A stretch of DNA of 64,000 bases, taken from the NCBI GenBank assembly GCA_958510875.1, contig OY294067.1, positions 55,812,039-55,876,038 on the forward strand, given 5' to 3'. Both the position numbers and the translations under genes were made by a program. Each line of letters starts with the position of its first letter. Position 1 is the first letter of the stretch. This DNA is from Endomychus coccineus (taxonomy: Eukaryota; Arthropoda; Insecta; Coleoptera; Endomychidae). The notes beneath the pieces were generated by a model that was not told the origin of the DNA, ran no database searches, and worked only from the letters and a program-made list of their open reading frames with translations. Shown here piece by piece: positions 1 to 11,674 of the stretch.

Positions 1-614
1 TTGAAATATTGTAATATGGAGTCTGTTTTGTTTTTTGGAATTGCTAAGATTGTGTCATCTACGTAAGATTTGATAAAAGGTATAAAAAATGGTATTTTTT
101 CTAGAACTTCAGTAACTATATCTTCCATTACAATAAAAGCTGAAATAGGGCTTGCAGGATTGGCCATAGCAGTCATTATCAGTGTCCTGATAGAAGGTAT
201 CATTTAATTTGAAGTAACTTGTTCGAAAACAAAAATTAATTGAATTTATCACAGTTATACGAGACATTTCAGTGTAGGATGTTATAAAATGCCATATTTT
301 TTCAATCATTTTCGTAATTTGCGAAATTATATCTGAAGATATCACGACGTAGTCAGGAGGTAAAATGACAAAACATTGTCTACCCCATCTGTAAATTTCC
401 ACCACATTCAGATTGATTTGTAATATTTAAGGACATCATTTTACATCCAGCTTTTGTTGATAACTGCAAACTTTAAAAATGCCACATCGTAGTGAAACAA
501 TTTGTCAGCATTAGTTAGTAATTAAACGTTTTTGCGTAAATTTGAGTTTTATTCTCCAATTTTGAAAAGTTGAAAATGATTTTACACAACGTAAACGCCG
601 AAACCATAGATAAA
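1..614. other. AT-rich sequence, nothing recognised
   Basis: I see only short chance reading frames here, for example a 98-codon frame on the minus strand at 109-405 with no motif I know. There is no repeat or RNA signal I can support. It may be the flank of the inverted-repeat element that starts at 615. Confidence 0.5.
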
Positions 615-1358
615 CAATATGTCTCACTAAGTTGGAATGATATGGAATACTTTTTTTTATTAATCTTAGGAAAAAAATTTCTGCATCTAGAATCTAAAAT
701 ACAATTATCAGATATCAAATTTTTTCAGTCGAATACGCGGTTTGTCATAAAATATGATTTTCACTCAAGAGTGAACCTTTATATTTGACAATATCGGAAA
801 TTGTTATAAAGAAAAGTTGATCAGAACTAAAGACTACGTTCAAATATTCAATGAAATCCATTAACATTGAAAAATTAGGTTTTGTTAATTTTTACTAATC
901 TTTTTATTTTGAATGAACATTTATCTCTTCTGATTATAAAACGCATGAAAACTAATACTAGAAATAAACATAAATTTATTTTTCGCTCATTCCACTAATG
1001 CCTCTCGTTCAATACATAATCCATTTGTATGTCAGTGCATCCTAGATTACATGTAACTACAGTTAAATTTGCATTGATACTGTAAACAACAAAGAAAAAA
1101 TAATGTTTCCAATGTAAATGGATATAATTACATATTTGAACGTAGTTTTCAGTCCTGATCAACTTTACTCCATAACAATTTTCGATACTGTCAAATATAA
1201 AGGTACTTCACTCTCGAGTAATATTCATATTTCTTGACAAACCTTGTATACAACTGAAAAAATGTATCATCTCATGATTGTATTTTGAATTTTAGAACAT
1301 GCCTAGAATTAATAATAAAAAAAGTTTCCATATGGTTCCAACTTAGTGAGACATATTG
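615..1358. repeat. Inverted-repeat (foldback/MITE-like) element, ~225 bp arms
   Basis: The left arm, about 615-840, is repeated in reverse complement at about 1139-1358. Matching blocks include the outer CAATATGTCTCACTAAGTTG, an inner 'tttatatttgaca' block and 'agttgatcag', with scattered indels (about 80% identity by eye). A spacer of about 300 bp separates the arms. The long arms and lack of coding sequence suggest a non-autonomous DNA transposon or foldback element. I could not define a target duplication. The inner frame at 570-788 is an accident of one arm. Confidence 0.7.
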
Positions 1359-3479
1359 TATAATCAGGATTTCCCATATCCTTGAGATTTACAATTAATT
1401 GAGCATACGAAAACGAAAACGCATTAGGGATGAATTATCTCGAAATCTTCCATAACTGCCATCACAATAATTGTATCATTAAATACTGCATTATTACCAT
1501 TACTCATTCGACTGAGTACTTTTCTGAAATTCATTAGTGACTGCACCGAGCACATAATTTCAGGTAATCTGTATGGAAATTTAGTCACTTTAGATGAGAT
1601 TTGCAGAAGTAACCTAATTTCAAATAACCTCAAGGATTCAGAGATAACTTTGAGACTTGAAGCGTAACAACGTATCATAAGCTAGTAAATGTTGTTTCAT
1701 AGTGTGAACCTTTGAGACGAGTGAAATATGGCACACAGTTGCTCGTCTTCTATGTGCTATACCGGAAATTTATCCCAGAGGGTCGCGGCGTTAGATAAAC
1801 TTATTGAAAGCGGAAATGTGATCATGGAAACTGCCAAATCGCAGGAAAATGTTATCAGAAAACTGTTACCGAAGAAACAGAATTATATCTCAACTTCATT
1901 CGCAATTTATATCGAGAACTCGATCGAAATGTAAAAATGTGAATCATTTTGTCGACTGGAAAGAGCTTCCTACGGCATATCTGAGTTACCTAAAATGTTT
2001 TAAGTTAATTGAAAATATAAATCATTCAGGTTGATTCTTATCGACCCGAAAAAATCACGACCAACTGGATTTCCAGAGGAGTGAAATCCTTATCTGAGGA
2101 GTTGTGTAATAGGGAGTACATAATATATTACATTAGAGAATCAATTAACACTAGTTTTCCGAATATCCGTTCAAAGATTTGGAATATGAACTTTCAATGA
2201 AATGAGAATTTGGTTGCAGAGTGTTTAAATAATTGAATTTGTGATACAAATTGAAAATTCAATCCAATTTGGGCAATATATACAGGCTGTTTCGTTAAAA
2301 ACGCCCATTATAAGTATTTTGAGGTCTAATGATCACACCAATCTGAAAATTTGTAAATGACTGGATTATATCATAGACCTATTACCCTAAGGAGACGAAA
2401 CATCTCATTTATAAAACTCCATTTGACTTGTCGCAATGATTACATGAAGTATGACAAAGAAAACCAACGGACCTCTTTGTCGTCGAGTCATTATTACTCC
2501 TTATTGGCAACGCTGTAACTATGATTGAAAACTCGGTACCACGTGTAAGGCAACACCGCTCCAAAATATCTACTAGCAATACGGAAACTGTCAAATTACG
2601 TAGTACAGAACAAAGTCCCCATTCATAAAAGGTGCGCGGCGTTGTCGCCTCCTGAACAAATGATGCAATGAAATGCAATAGTTCTATATTTAAAAATTTA
2701 AATATTCTATAATTCGATTGTATATTCCAGGTTACCATAAATTATGGAATATTTTTTAGAGAAAACGACATTTCAACAGTATTGCTTCTGATATAACCAA
2801 TAAATAATGCTATGGACGTTTTTATAATAATTACATCTCAATCCGGCACACAGAATAACTAATCCGGCAACAGCATTCCATACGGCCATACTTGTGATAT
2901 ACAGCGGTCTGAGTGGCCCGAAATTTTGAAAACGTCTGATCGTGTTTAAATGTAAACAATTATGTCTCCTAAGGATACTATGGATTATATGTTGCTCAAC
3001 GAAAACTTTTTCAAAATAGCGGCTCTTTCGGTTATGCCACATATTGCGTTTTCAGACACATCATGTTTTTGTGAGGTAATCTACATCTTCTCTGTAGCTA
3101 TGCATGGTCGTTTTCGAGATATTCCGACTTCCATTTTATAAGTTAGCACCTATTTGAAAATCAATGATTTACAATATTTCGAAATCATTTTCTACCATCA
3201 GGAAGAAGAAAGATTCATCTTTCTTTTGATGTATTTATTATTGGTAAAACACAAGTTAAAGTCCCTCAAATTTTGGGAAGTAGCCATAACGCTTTTTTTC
3301 CCAATGGAATCCCAATTTTTTCTTTAAATAAATGAAGAAGAATTGAATTCCACAACGATGTGTATCAATGTTTTCTTGACCTATGTTTAATAGTTTCCAA
3401 GTTATGGGCTTCTTGTTGACGATAAAAGGAATTCATAGCTCGCCATTAATGAACTATAAAAGAGTTAACAATGTGGATA
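1359..3479. other. Unassigned AT-rich region with short open frames
   Basis: Frames of 60-110 codons occur at 1728-1934 (+), 2409-2738 (-) and 2773-3042 (-). None shows a domain I recognise. The 68-residue product at 1728 (starting MAHSCSSSMCYTG) is hydrophilic and could be a fragment of a mobile-element protein, but I cannot place it. No RNA gene or clear repeat boundary was seen. Confidence 0.4.
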
Positions 3480-4473
3480 CAGTATAACACTACAAATAAG
3501 AAAAAATGACCCTTATTCACAAAAGATACTGTTAAAGTACTGAGGACCTGCCAGCTACCAAGTATCTATCATAAGAGTTAGCTGAATTAGGAATGAAAAT
3601 GTGCCTGTTTGAATACTATTTGGGGTTAATAATGCAAATAGGTTGTAGTGTTGATGAAATCATCGGGACATCACGTCGGATGCGAGCTATTCTCGGGGTC
3701 AGCACTTATAGTGGTCGTGCACTACCACAGTTAATAATATTCTTGATGCTTTGTACATTGAATAGAAAAACATAGATGAAGAAGAAATAGAGTTGTGGTA
3801 ACTCATAATATTCCCTAAAAAAAAATTATCAACAACTCTTATGATGAACAACCGTTCATCCAAATAAAATTCTATAAAAAAAACAACATTATTAAGAACC
3901 GTTCTAAATTTTGTTTTAAAAGTGATAAACTTTCTTGAGTAATGGTGTGACTTATATTTAAATTATTTGCGACTAACGCTTATATTTCACCTTTATTTTT
4001 CTTTATATGGGCAAAATGTTGTTTATCCCGAGTTAGAATATTCATTCTAGTTGGGATCATATACAATTTTGAAAAGGACTCAAAATCGATTCTGTATATC
4101 CCCGAATTTATCGAAGTCTGAAACTTTATTGTAGCAGCTTAAACGATTTCTTATCTTGTTCTCACATCTATAAACAGATTGTATTGCAAATGCATAAAAC
4201 AAATTACAGAAATTATTAATTACTGAAAGATGATAAGTGGAAATTTCATTGAACTATTTGGAGCTGTACTCCAATTTCCTATTTTGTTCAGAAATTGAAT
4301 GATTGATAAAAGATTTCTCGTAACCATTGTCTAACGCTATTTGCTGGAGTTTCTCAACCTCGTTGTTACAATTTTGCTAGCTCAAAGTGACGTTTAATAA
4401 TAATCTATAAACAAGAGTATTGAACGGAGTTATTTTATGAATAATTGGTTCAACTGAATCCGCAGAAGTATAA
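3480..4473 (-). mobile_element. Penelope-like element fragment (type 1), C-terminal part and 3' tail
   Basis: Reading the minus strand from 4430 down gives a decayed PLE protein: the NNEVEKLQQIALDNGY block just after the reverse transcriptase, then AIQSVYRCENK and KVSDFDKFG. These match the better copy at 8107-8640. Several stops and frameshifts interrupt it. The 3' tail near 3530-3582 keeps a decayed hammerhead-like segment (CTTATGA for CTGATGA, GGCA for GAAA). The element is broken at about 4473 by the LINE at 4471-6350 and resumes at 6351: the joined text reads gaagtata + cccatttgtttgag, as in the uninterrupted copies near 7250 and 38300. Confidence 0.75.
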
Positions 4474-4584
4474 TATAGTAAGTATCATAGTTTATTTTAT
4501 GCTATCACAGCTAACGGACGTGAATTCGTGATTTCGCGAGCTCCAGTATTTAATAAAGTTTTTAAGTGTTTAAATTTTACAAAA

Positions 4585-5393
4585 ATGGTATACATAACTC
4601 GAGGGGAAGCTAGTAAACAGCAGGATGTTCCTATATATCAAGGTATGTTACCTGATGATTTGAAAATATTACTAAACAGTGTAATTGAAGGATATACAAC
4701 ACCTTTAATGAACGAAATAGTCAAACTCCGTCAAGAAATTCTTAATATAAAGGAGAGTAATATTGACTTGATTAATCTGCGTACAAAAATGAATAGTAAT
4801 CAGCATTTACAACGCTCTGAAAATGAAAATGAAAATAATTATAGTCTCGATTATAATAACGTGGATGTAAAATGTAATTTAAATGATTCATTACCATCGG
4901 ACTCTTCAGATAATACAGTTATTAATCTGAATATTAAAAGGCAATAAAGAAAAGGTCAAGAAAGAAATAATCTACAAAGGAAGTGGTGAAATCTAAACAC
5001 ATGAGGAACCAATGTGCAAACAATCAGTCGATAAATAATCTTCCAACAAATAAAAAATCTAATGAAAAAGTGAAAGTAATAATTGGAAAGAATACAGACA
5101 GTCTGGGAGCAGATGCCGAATTTACAGCTGCGGAACGTAGATTGTGGATATACGTAGGACGATGTCGATCAACGGTGACTTCAGAAGATGTACAATCCTA
5201 CCTGGAACAACGTGCACCGGGATACAAATTCGAAGTGACCAAGCTAGATACTAAAGGTGAAAATGCTGCTTTCAGGGTTGTTGCTGATCTCAAACTAGCT
5301 GATAAATTGTGTGTTCCCTCCTGGCCAAATGATACCTTAATCAAAAGTACACATTTTTTCGATCCAAAAGAATCAATAGGGTTCAGTCAGTAA
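4585..5393 (+). pseudogene. LINE ORF1 (nucleic-acid-binding protein), frameshifted
   Basis: The ATG at 4585 opens a 120-residue frame with an acidic/Asn-rich tail (positions 60-120) after a helical, probably coiled-coil segment (LLNSVIEGYTTPLMNEIVKL). It stops at 4947. A second frame, 4983-5393, carries the part I recognise: RRLWIYVGRCRSTVTSEDVQ followed by SYLEQRAPGYKFEV and an AFRVVADL strand. This is the RRM-like ORF1 C-terminal domain found in many insect LINEs, where ORF1 binds element RNA. The two halves are in different frames, so a frameshift or stop lies between 4947 and 4983. No zinc knuckle is visible. Confidence 0.65.
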
Positions 5394-5429
5394 TTCACTT
5401 AAATATAAGCAAACGCCTCCCAATATTAT

Positions 5430-6071
5430 TAAACAAATAAATATGGTGGTGTACCGCAAGGCTCCATTTTAGGCCCTATTCTGTTTTTGGTTCATTTGAA
5501 TGACATGTTCTCTGTTTTACCAGATAATGTACACCCAACGGCTTATGCGGATGATTCCTCAGTCTTCACAAGCAATGAAAGTAAAGATATCACAAAATCC
5601 ACAATAAAAGCATCTGAACAAAACCTTTGCAAATGGTTCTATTGCAACCAACCTACTTACTTCATTATGGGGAGGTTCTTGTCACGCTGAACAATTATTT
5701 TTGTTACAAAAAAAGGCGGTAAGAGTATTGTTGCAAGATGGACAAAGGGAGCACTGTGGACCATTGTTTGCAAAAATGGCATAATGACATTGCCATGCTG
5801 TTTCATATTTCAGTGTTTATTGTATGTGAGACGGCGTGTCAATGTTGAGAAAAGGAAAGATATCCATTCCTATGATACAAGGTGTGGTAGTCAGCTGACA
5901 TTACCTAGATACAGATTGTCCAAAACATTAAATTCACATGTCTATTTGTCTTTGAAATTTTACAATAAACTGCCAGATTCCATAAAAGATGAAAAAATAA
6001 AAAGATTTCTTTTGAATAAATGTTTTTATTCTTACCTTGAATTTTTGCATTATGATTTTAAACATTTTTAG
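5430..6071 (+). pseudogene. LINE reverse transcriptase, C-terminal remnant
   Basis: The frame containing 5448-5690 reads GVPQGSILGPILFLVHLND (RT block B) then PTAYADDSSVF (the catalytic A/F-x-D-D block). After a break, 5670-6071 gives the typical C-terminal thumb-to-tail region of this LINE group: KKAVRVLLQ, then SYDTRCGSQLTLPRYRLS and FYNKLPDSIKDEKIKRF. Motif A (the first catalytic Asp) and everything upstream is deleted. A related tail lies at 63479-63712 on the other strand, so two members of this LINE group are present. Confidence 0.8.
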
Positions 6072-6327
6072 TGATTTACAACATAACGTGCTATATTTTA
6101 TTGAAAATCACATTATGGAATGAATGAATATTTTAATTTTAATTTTTAATGTACACTGTCTTGTTTTAGTGAAGTGTTTCTCTTATATAGACAAAGTGGC
6201 TTCCTACATGTTAGACATGAATTATTTTATTCAATAGTATTATTTTACTTTACCATTTAATTAAATGCTTTGTATTGACTTGTCCTATCTATTCTCTGTA
6301 AATAGCAAACGGATCAATAAATTATTC

Positions 6328-6351
6328 TATTCTATTCTATTCTATTCTATA
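6328..6351 (+). repeat. (TCTAT)n LINE tail
   Basis: About five TCTAT units follow AATAAATTAT and end exactly where PLE sequence resumes. This fits a LINE 3' tail rather than a free-standing microsatellite. Confidence 0.8.
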
Positions 6352-7307
6352 CCCATTTGTTTGAGTTGGTTTTCTGTAAATGTTGAAATCCAAGTGATTA
6401 CCATTTTTTATTTCTTATGTTAATATCAAGGAAAAGAACCTGCTTATCTGTCTAATTCAACAGTGAATTTGAGGGAATGAAATTGTATTAAGTGCGTTCA
6501 AAAGTCAAATAGATCAAAATCTTTACTTATAATCGCGAGAATAGAATCGATGTATCTCTATGCCAAACTTTTGTATATTAAGAAAAATGTTGCCCTAAAA
6601 AGGAGAGAGTGGATTGTCCATTCCACCTCCGTTTCGTTTGTAGCAGTTTTTGTTGAAAGTGAAATAATTTTGCTCCATACATAAAGACTTAACGATCAAG
6701 TGTTCCATGCAGTTTTTATAGAAGATATTAATATTTGAAAGCTATTTCTTCCGAGTGTTTATCGACTTGGGTATCGGGGTATTTTCAAATAGTGAAACGA
6801 CATCAAATCTTTCGATTTTTCAATTAGTTGAAAAGAATATTTCACAGACAAACTTGGTGCGGCTTGGAAGTTTGCTAAATTTCTCAACTATATTGCTATA
6901 TTTTACATGGCACAATTAATGTTTGAAAATATTGGTGTGATGAAATTATTTGGCTTATAAATCTTAGGTTAACAATACAGCTTAGGAAGATTAGGATTCG
7001 AAAGTCTAAGTTTGTATTTTGAATTATAGGAGATCACAGCGGTACATGATTTTAATAATTGATTTACTAAATGAAGTTGCAAACTTATTTAAATCAAAGA
7101 TTTGTGGTGACCATTGTCCACCGTAATTTGCTGAAGTTTCTCAACTTCGTTGTTATAATTTAGCTGACTAAAAGGGACGTTCAATAATGTATGAACTAGA
7201 CTATTAAACAGAGCTATTGTATATCACTGAATGGTGTAGCTGAATCCGTCGGGCTGTACCCATTTGTTTGAGTGGGTTTTCTTTATATGTCGAGAAAGCA
7301 ATTTATT
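6351..7307 (-). mobile_element. Penelope-like element fragments (type 1), RT end and linker
   Basis: From 6351 the PLE broken at 4473 resumes on the minus strand. The 6400-6500 segment gives FTVELDRQVLFLDINI, the conserved block after the catalytic YVDD of PLE reverse transcriptases. At 7080-7300 a second, overlapping stretch gives LNVPFSQLNYNNEVEKLQQ, as at 4310-4400 and 38150-38230. The 6550-7050 part is too decayed to translate. Because the 'cccatttgtttgag' block occurs both at 6352 and near 7260, at least two PLE copies are fused here. Confidence 0.65.
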
Positions 7308-7470
7308 AAATTCCAATTTATCTTCAGCTGAGGCTTCTGATGATGGCTACTTGATGGCCAAAAGGTCCTCAGTACTTTAACAGTATTTTTAGTAGATAAG
7401 GGTGATTCTCTTTTATCATTAGTGTTATGACATATCCACAGTATGAACTCTTCATAGTTTATTAAGAATA
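7308..7470 (+). mobile_element. PLE type 1 3' tail, plus orientation
   Basis: ATTCCAATTTATCTTCAGCT matches the end of the type 1 PLE coding region (compare 22890), and the 3' tail with a hammerhead-like segment follows. It joins head-to-head with the minus-strand fragment ending at 7307, so this is an inverted junction between two copies. Confidence 0.7.
7332..7376 (+). ncRNA. Decayed hammerhead ribozyme of a PLE tail
   Basis: The core box CTGATGA is at 7337-7343 and a stem II of GGCTAC/GATGGCC type follows, but GAAA has become AAAA, changing the invariant G12. Stem I (GGCUU with AGUAC) no longer pairs. It is homologous to the better copy at 61545-61590 and is expected to be inactive. Confidence 0.55.
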
Positions 7471-8030
7471 GAGATATTATTGTTTTTACTAGAGACTAGT
7501 AATAATAAACGAACATTATTGATAAAATAGCTCAGTCTTTGGTGGTGTCCGATCGGTCAGACATTGTTGAGTTTGGGAACAATGGTATTGGAAGTCAATG
7601 CGTTCTATAGGAAAATAAATAGATATTGGTATTGAGCTCATTACAATGACGTGAGAAATATATGTTATAAAACTGTATAAAACTCGTATGAAAGTATAAC
7701 GACGGCTATAAAGATTGTCCTGACCCACTTTTCACTAAACAGTATATTTGAATTTGAATATTTCATTCGGAGATTCTGCTCAACGTTCCTTTTGTTTTGG
7801 ATACATTATTCTTTTCGCTCCATGATTCTTGACATATACTAAATATACGTGTAGCATACACATTTAAGAACGTAGCAAAAACTGATATTACATAGAGACT
7901 AGAAGAGAGACGTTTATTTATTGTTTGATATGTCTATTCTATATCACTCGCCTTTATGTTTCCCTGTCTCCATCCATAATTAACACATTGATAAGAAATA
8001 ATCACCCTTATCCACTAAAAATACTATTAA

Positions 8031-8077
8031 AGTACTGAGGAGAACCTTTCGGGTACCAAGTAGTCAACAGTAGAGTA
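8031..8077 (-). ncRNA. Decayed hammerhead ribozyme of a PLE tail
   Basis: On the minus strand, GTACT-like stem I and a stem II of GACTAC/GTACCC type flank a mutated box (CTGTTGA). GAAA is kept, and a three-base insertion lies before the predicted cleavage site. It is homologous to the tail at 61545-61590 and is expected to be inactive. Confidence 0.5.
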
Positions 8078-8106
8078 AAATAAATTATAAAACAAAATAT
8101 GCCTGT

Positions 8107-8640
8107 TCAGATACTATTTGGGGATGGTAATCTAAAACAATGAGTTACCCTCAGCTGGAGATAAATCGGAATGTAATGATTGCTTTTTCGTTCATATATT
8201 TCCATCCCTTCTAAATTACCTATACATTTGTCTGTACTGTGTTTTAAAAGTGATAAGCTTTCTTGAGAAATGGTGTGACCTGTATTCAAAATATGTTCGG
8301 CTACCGCTGTTTTTTTACCATTATTTTTCTTTATATGGGCAAAATGTTCCTTATAACGAGTTAAAATGTTCCTTCTGGTTTGACTCACTTAGCATTTTGA
8401 ACATGACTCACAATTGATTTTATTAATCCCGGATTTGTCGAAATCGGAAAATTTATAACAGGTTTTGTGTAAACAGTGCTCTAGCTTGTCCTTTGATCTA
8501 TAAACTGGTTGTATTGCAAATTTAGAACACAAGCTATGAAATTCATTAATTACTGAAGACTGATATGTGAAACATTTGGATTTTATTGAAGTATTTGAAG
8601 GTAATGACTCTAATTTGGTTCGTTGGCTACGTTCCAATTT
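8107..8640 (-). pseudogene. PLE GIY-YIG endonuclease domain, two frames
   Basis: The protein runs SQRTKLESLPSNTS, AIQPVYRSKDKLEHC and NCESCSKC up to a stop at 8389, then continues in the same register as SQTRRNILTRYKEHFAHIKK and AEHILNTGHTISQES. Together this is the linker Cys motif and GIY-YIG fold of PLEs: KCYVGQTRR is the YIG strand, followed by the Arg-bearing helix and the N-H-x-N-like HILNTGH. In the intact family this domain nicks target DNA for reverse transcription. Here the tyrosine codon of the YIG strand is a stop (TAA for TAT), as comparison with the copy at 22676 shows. Confidence 0.75.
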
Positions 8641-8689
8641 CCAATAATTATGGTTTAATAAAATACTAAAATTTTATATAAATAACCGA

Positions 8690-9790
8690 AGTTACGGAAA
8701 AGTTCCTGAGAAATAAAACAGATGATGCCTCAACCAAATTGAAGATTTTTGTAAACATGGAAAGAGTGAGTTTCGCGTCTTGATTAAACATTATTTCTTG
8801 TGTGGAATAAACATTACGCAAAACCAAAGCATCGCTTGTTGAACATTATTGGGACTCTCTACCATCGAAGGGAACGATTGACAAGTGGTTTACTGATTTT
8901 TGTTGTGGTAGTTTAACCACAAAGGACGCCGAACATTCTGGTCGTCCAGTTAAGGTTACAACGCCAGAAATCGTTGATAAAATTCATGGTATGATATTGG
9001 ACAATCGGTTAGTTACAGCACACGACATTATTGGGGCTATGGGCATCTCAACCGAAAGGGTACGGAACATTTTGCATAAATTTTTGAATATGAGAAAGCT
9101 ATCTGCTAGATGGGTGGCGCATTTGCTCTCTGTTGATAACAAGCGCGACCGTTTAACAACTTCAAAGGAATGTTTGGCGATGTTCAAGCGCGATAAGACG
9201 GACTTATTGCACCGTTTCGTAACCGTGAACGAAACATGGACTCATCACAACACAACCTGAGACCAGAGAGCAGTCAAAAGAGTGGACTCGTCCTGGCTAA
9301 TTGAAGCCAAAATGGCCAAAGTGGCTTATCGGTTAACAAAGTCATGGCGACAGTTTTTTGGAATGCACACTGTATCTCCCATTCGATCACCTTGAAAAGG
9401 GCAAAACGAGCACCGGTGGCGTATATTATGCATAGCTGTTGGATCGATTTGACGCCGAATAGAAGCGACAGCGGCCGCATTTGGCGAAGATAAAAGTGCT
9501 CTTCCACCAAGAAAACGGACCGACGCACAGGCCTCAGTCGCAATGGCAAAATTGCATGAATTGCGCTACGAATTGTTTCGATACCTACCATCTTCTCCAA
9601 ATTTGGCCCCCTGCAATTTTTATCTATTTCCAAACTTGAATGAATGGCTCAGCGGGAAGAGATTTGGCTCCAACGATTAGGTCATCGGTGAAACAAACGC
9701 CTATTTTGAAGGATTGCTAAAATCCGCCGTATAATTTGGAAAACGTACGTAAATCATTTCTTGTTTCGTTTTTCAGGGACTTTCTACTTT
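8690..9790 (+). mobile_element. mariner-family DNA transposon, dead copy
   Basis: The element runs from about 8690 (gaaaagttcctgag) to about 9790 (tttttcagggactttc). The two ends are imperfect inverted versions of GAAAGTCCCTGAAAAA, and the same terminus is seen at 37109 in the second copy. The length of about 1.1 kb is near the family's usual 1.3 kb. The transposase is broken (next entry). A TA target duplication is expected but I could not fix it. Confidence 0.8.
8757..9740 (+). pseudogene. mariner transposase, frameshifted, catalytic residues lost
   Basis: The readable part has the N-terminal helix-turn-helix segment (WDSLPSKGTIDKWFTDF), SGRPVKVTTPEIVDKIHGMI, then at 8991-9260 the second DNA-binding domain and the start of the DDD core. 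The three catalytic aspartates are all changed: TVNETW for TVDETW (near 9225), HQENGPTH for HQDNAPAH (near 9508) and LAPCNFYLF for LAPCDFYLF (near 9605). A stop at 9258 and frameshifts near 8780 and 9300-9540 add to the damage. The related copy at 37.1-38.1 kb keeps all three aspartates. No function is expected. Confidence 0.85.
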
Positions 9791-10851
9791 GTGCTCTTAT
9801 TTGTCAAAAATGCCACTTGAAACGGTGGTACCACACTCAAAAACAATGCAGATCCTATTTTCACCACTTCAAATCAATTTGCTAAATTTTCATTCGTTTC
9901 CCCAGTGGATTACGCACGCACCCACGTCACCTCAGAAATAGTCTAGATCGATTCTGCAGACTACAGGAACAAGATTCAAATAACATAATGATAATTTTAT
10001 TCATATCCATATCTATACCCCAGATGCAAGTACAACAAAAAAGATACAAAATGAGATATTAGAAATAAACAAAATATTTACGTAGTAATAAATTAAATAG
10101 ATTCATCAACTATGAATCAATCAATTAATAAAAAATTGCCAAAGTATTCATCGAAAGACATCCTACTTTTCATATTCATCCTATTCCTAACTACCAACCT
10201 ATCCTAACTAAACCATAATGTTCATGAAATTATATTTTAGTTTTATCCGTTTGATAATTCCGCAAAGTGTAAATCTGTGTTTCCATTCATATGTTATCAT
10301 TCATTTCGAATGAATTCACCGTAAACGCTGAAACTCTAGGATTTAATACAATAGACATTAAGAAGTTTGCAGCCGATAGTCTATTGATAGGATACATTCC
10401 TTTCTGACATACGAATTCATGAGATTTGTTTGCGTAGAGCGTAGACAGTTTCTCAATTTCTAATCAAGTATTGGTAATTAATATAAGTTTGCGTGTTTGA
10501 TGTCGACTCAAACAAATATTGTTGAAGCAATATTTCGAAGCAACTCGAATGATGCTGTGACTCGTTAGCACACCTTGATGAGCGTCAGTTTAATCTGATA
10601 CTCTAGAGGAGCGCCGCAAACTCAATATTAACCTTGTTATTATTTTTGTTCTCGAATCTACCCTAGGATCTCGACACCAGACAAGTTACGTTTATCGATT
10701 ACCTACGTTGTCATGAGCTGGATAGGTTACAATAATTACGTATCTTTGTAAAGCGTTAACTCGTTGTTATTAAATGGTACGTATACTCCAACCTGAGTAT
10801 ACGAGGAATGACTAATGAATGTCTTGAAATAATAATAAACTACTAATATAA
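9791..10851. other. No gene recognised
   Basis: This is AT-rich sequence with no long frame and no repeat I could pair within the window. It may contain decayed element ends, but I cannot support a call. Confidence 0.4.
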
Positions 10852-11674
10852 TTGAACAACGCTCATGTCAGTTTAAATGCACTGCACGTTGATTGTTTAT
10901 TGCAGAATAGAAAGAAAATTAGAATAAATCCGTGGTGTGGTGATAAAAAATACATCATCTTTGAGTTAATAATGATTCTTGACCCAGCTACATTATCAGT
11001 ACAAAACGACATGAATGAATCAATTAATAAATCATACAAAAATAAGATAATCCCTATTGAATTGAAAAATAAATTAATTTGCAATAATGGGCAAGCACCT
11101 TATATATATGGGCTTCCAAAACTACGTAAAAGTGATATATCTTTAAGACCCATTGTAAGTAATATTGGAGCGCCTACCTACAATTTTTCAAATCCCATCA
11201 ACAATATAATAGGAAAAAATGAATCATATGTGAAGGACTCATGGCATTTTAATGAATTTATAAAAAATAAATCCATACCCGTAGATCATCTATTAATTTC
11301 CTTGGACATTGTTTATTGATTTACAAATACGAGTCGAATTAGCATTGAGTAGCATCAAGAAACGTTGGGCAGAGATTAAAAACCACACACTTCTAGATCA
11401 ATCTGAATTTATAAACGCAGTAAAGTTTTGTTTAGAATGAACTTATTCTCAATACGGTGAGCAATATTTTGAACAAATATTCGGCACAGCAATGGGATCT
11501 CCTATTTCAGCTACTATTGCTAACCTAGTTATGGAATGCCTAGAAAATTCTGTAATAAATTCATTAGATTTTCAACCCGTATTCTTTAAACGGTATGAAG
11601 ATGATTGCCTAATGTTTGTTCCCAATGGTAAAATTCAGTACATGACTAATAATAAGATTCTTGACCCAGTATGA
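10852..11674 (+). pseudogene. PLE reverse transcriptase fragment
   Basis: Blocks in order: APYIYGLPKLRK (11094-11130), the PLE-type 'GLPK' block; LRPIVSNIGAPTYN; KDSWHFNEFIKN; LISLDIV, which is motif A with its Asp; GTAMGSPISATIANLVMEC, which is motif B; and FFKRYEDDCLM, which is motif C. The catalytic box is usually YVDD and reads YEDD here, a Val-to-Glu change in the active site. Stops at about 11317 and 11438 (TGA for a Cys codon) and a frameshift near 11317 break the frame. The text after 11654 belongs to an insertion. Confidence 0.8.

Larger units (their letters stand above)
4471..6350 (+). mobile_element. Internally deleted non-LTR retrotransposon (LINE) inside a PLE
   Basis: A LINE with ORF1 (4585-5393) is joined directly to the last third of its reverse transcriptase (from about 5440) and the C-terminal tail. 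The endonuclease and the first RT motifs are missing. It ends in a TCTAT microsatellite at 6328-6351, typical of a LINE 3' terminus with short tandem repeats. It lies between two halves of a type 1 PLE. The site can be rebuilt by comparison with other PLE copies, and any target duplication is only a few bases (TATA/ATA). Being deleted, it cannot be autonomous. Confidence 0.75.
7985..8640 (-). mobile_element. Penelope-like element (type 1), endonuclease end and 3' tail
   Basis: This is one of the best-kept type 1 tails. It holds the GIY-YIG endonuclease module (8107-8640) followed downstream (7985-8106) by the tail with a hammerhead relic at 8031-8077. The 5' side is cut where the plus-strand mariner copy begins near 8690. 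The same tail recurs at 3480, 7308, 20583, 22655, 61505 and 63127. Confidence 0.8.
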
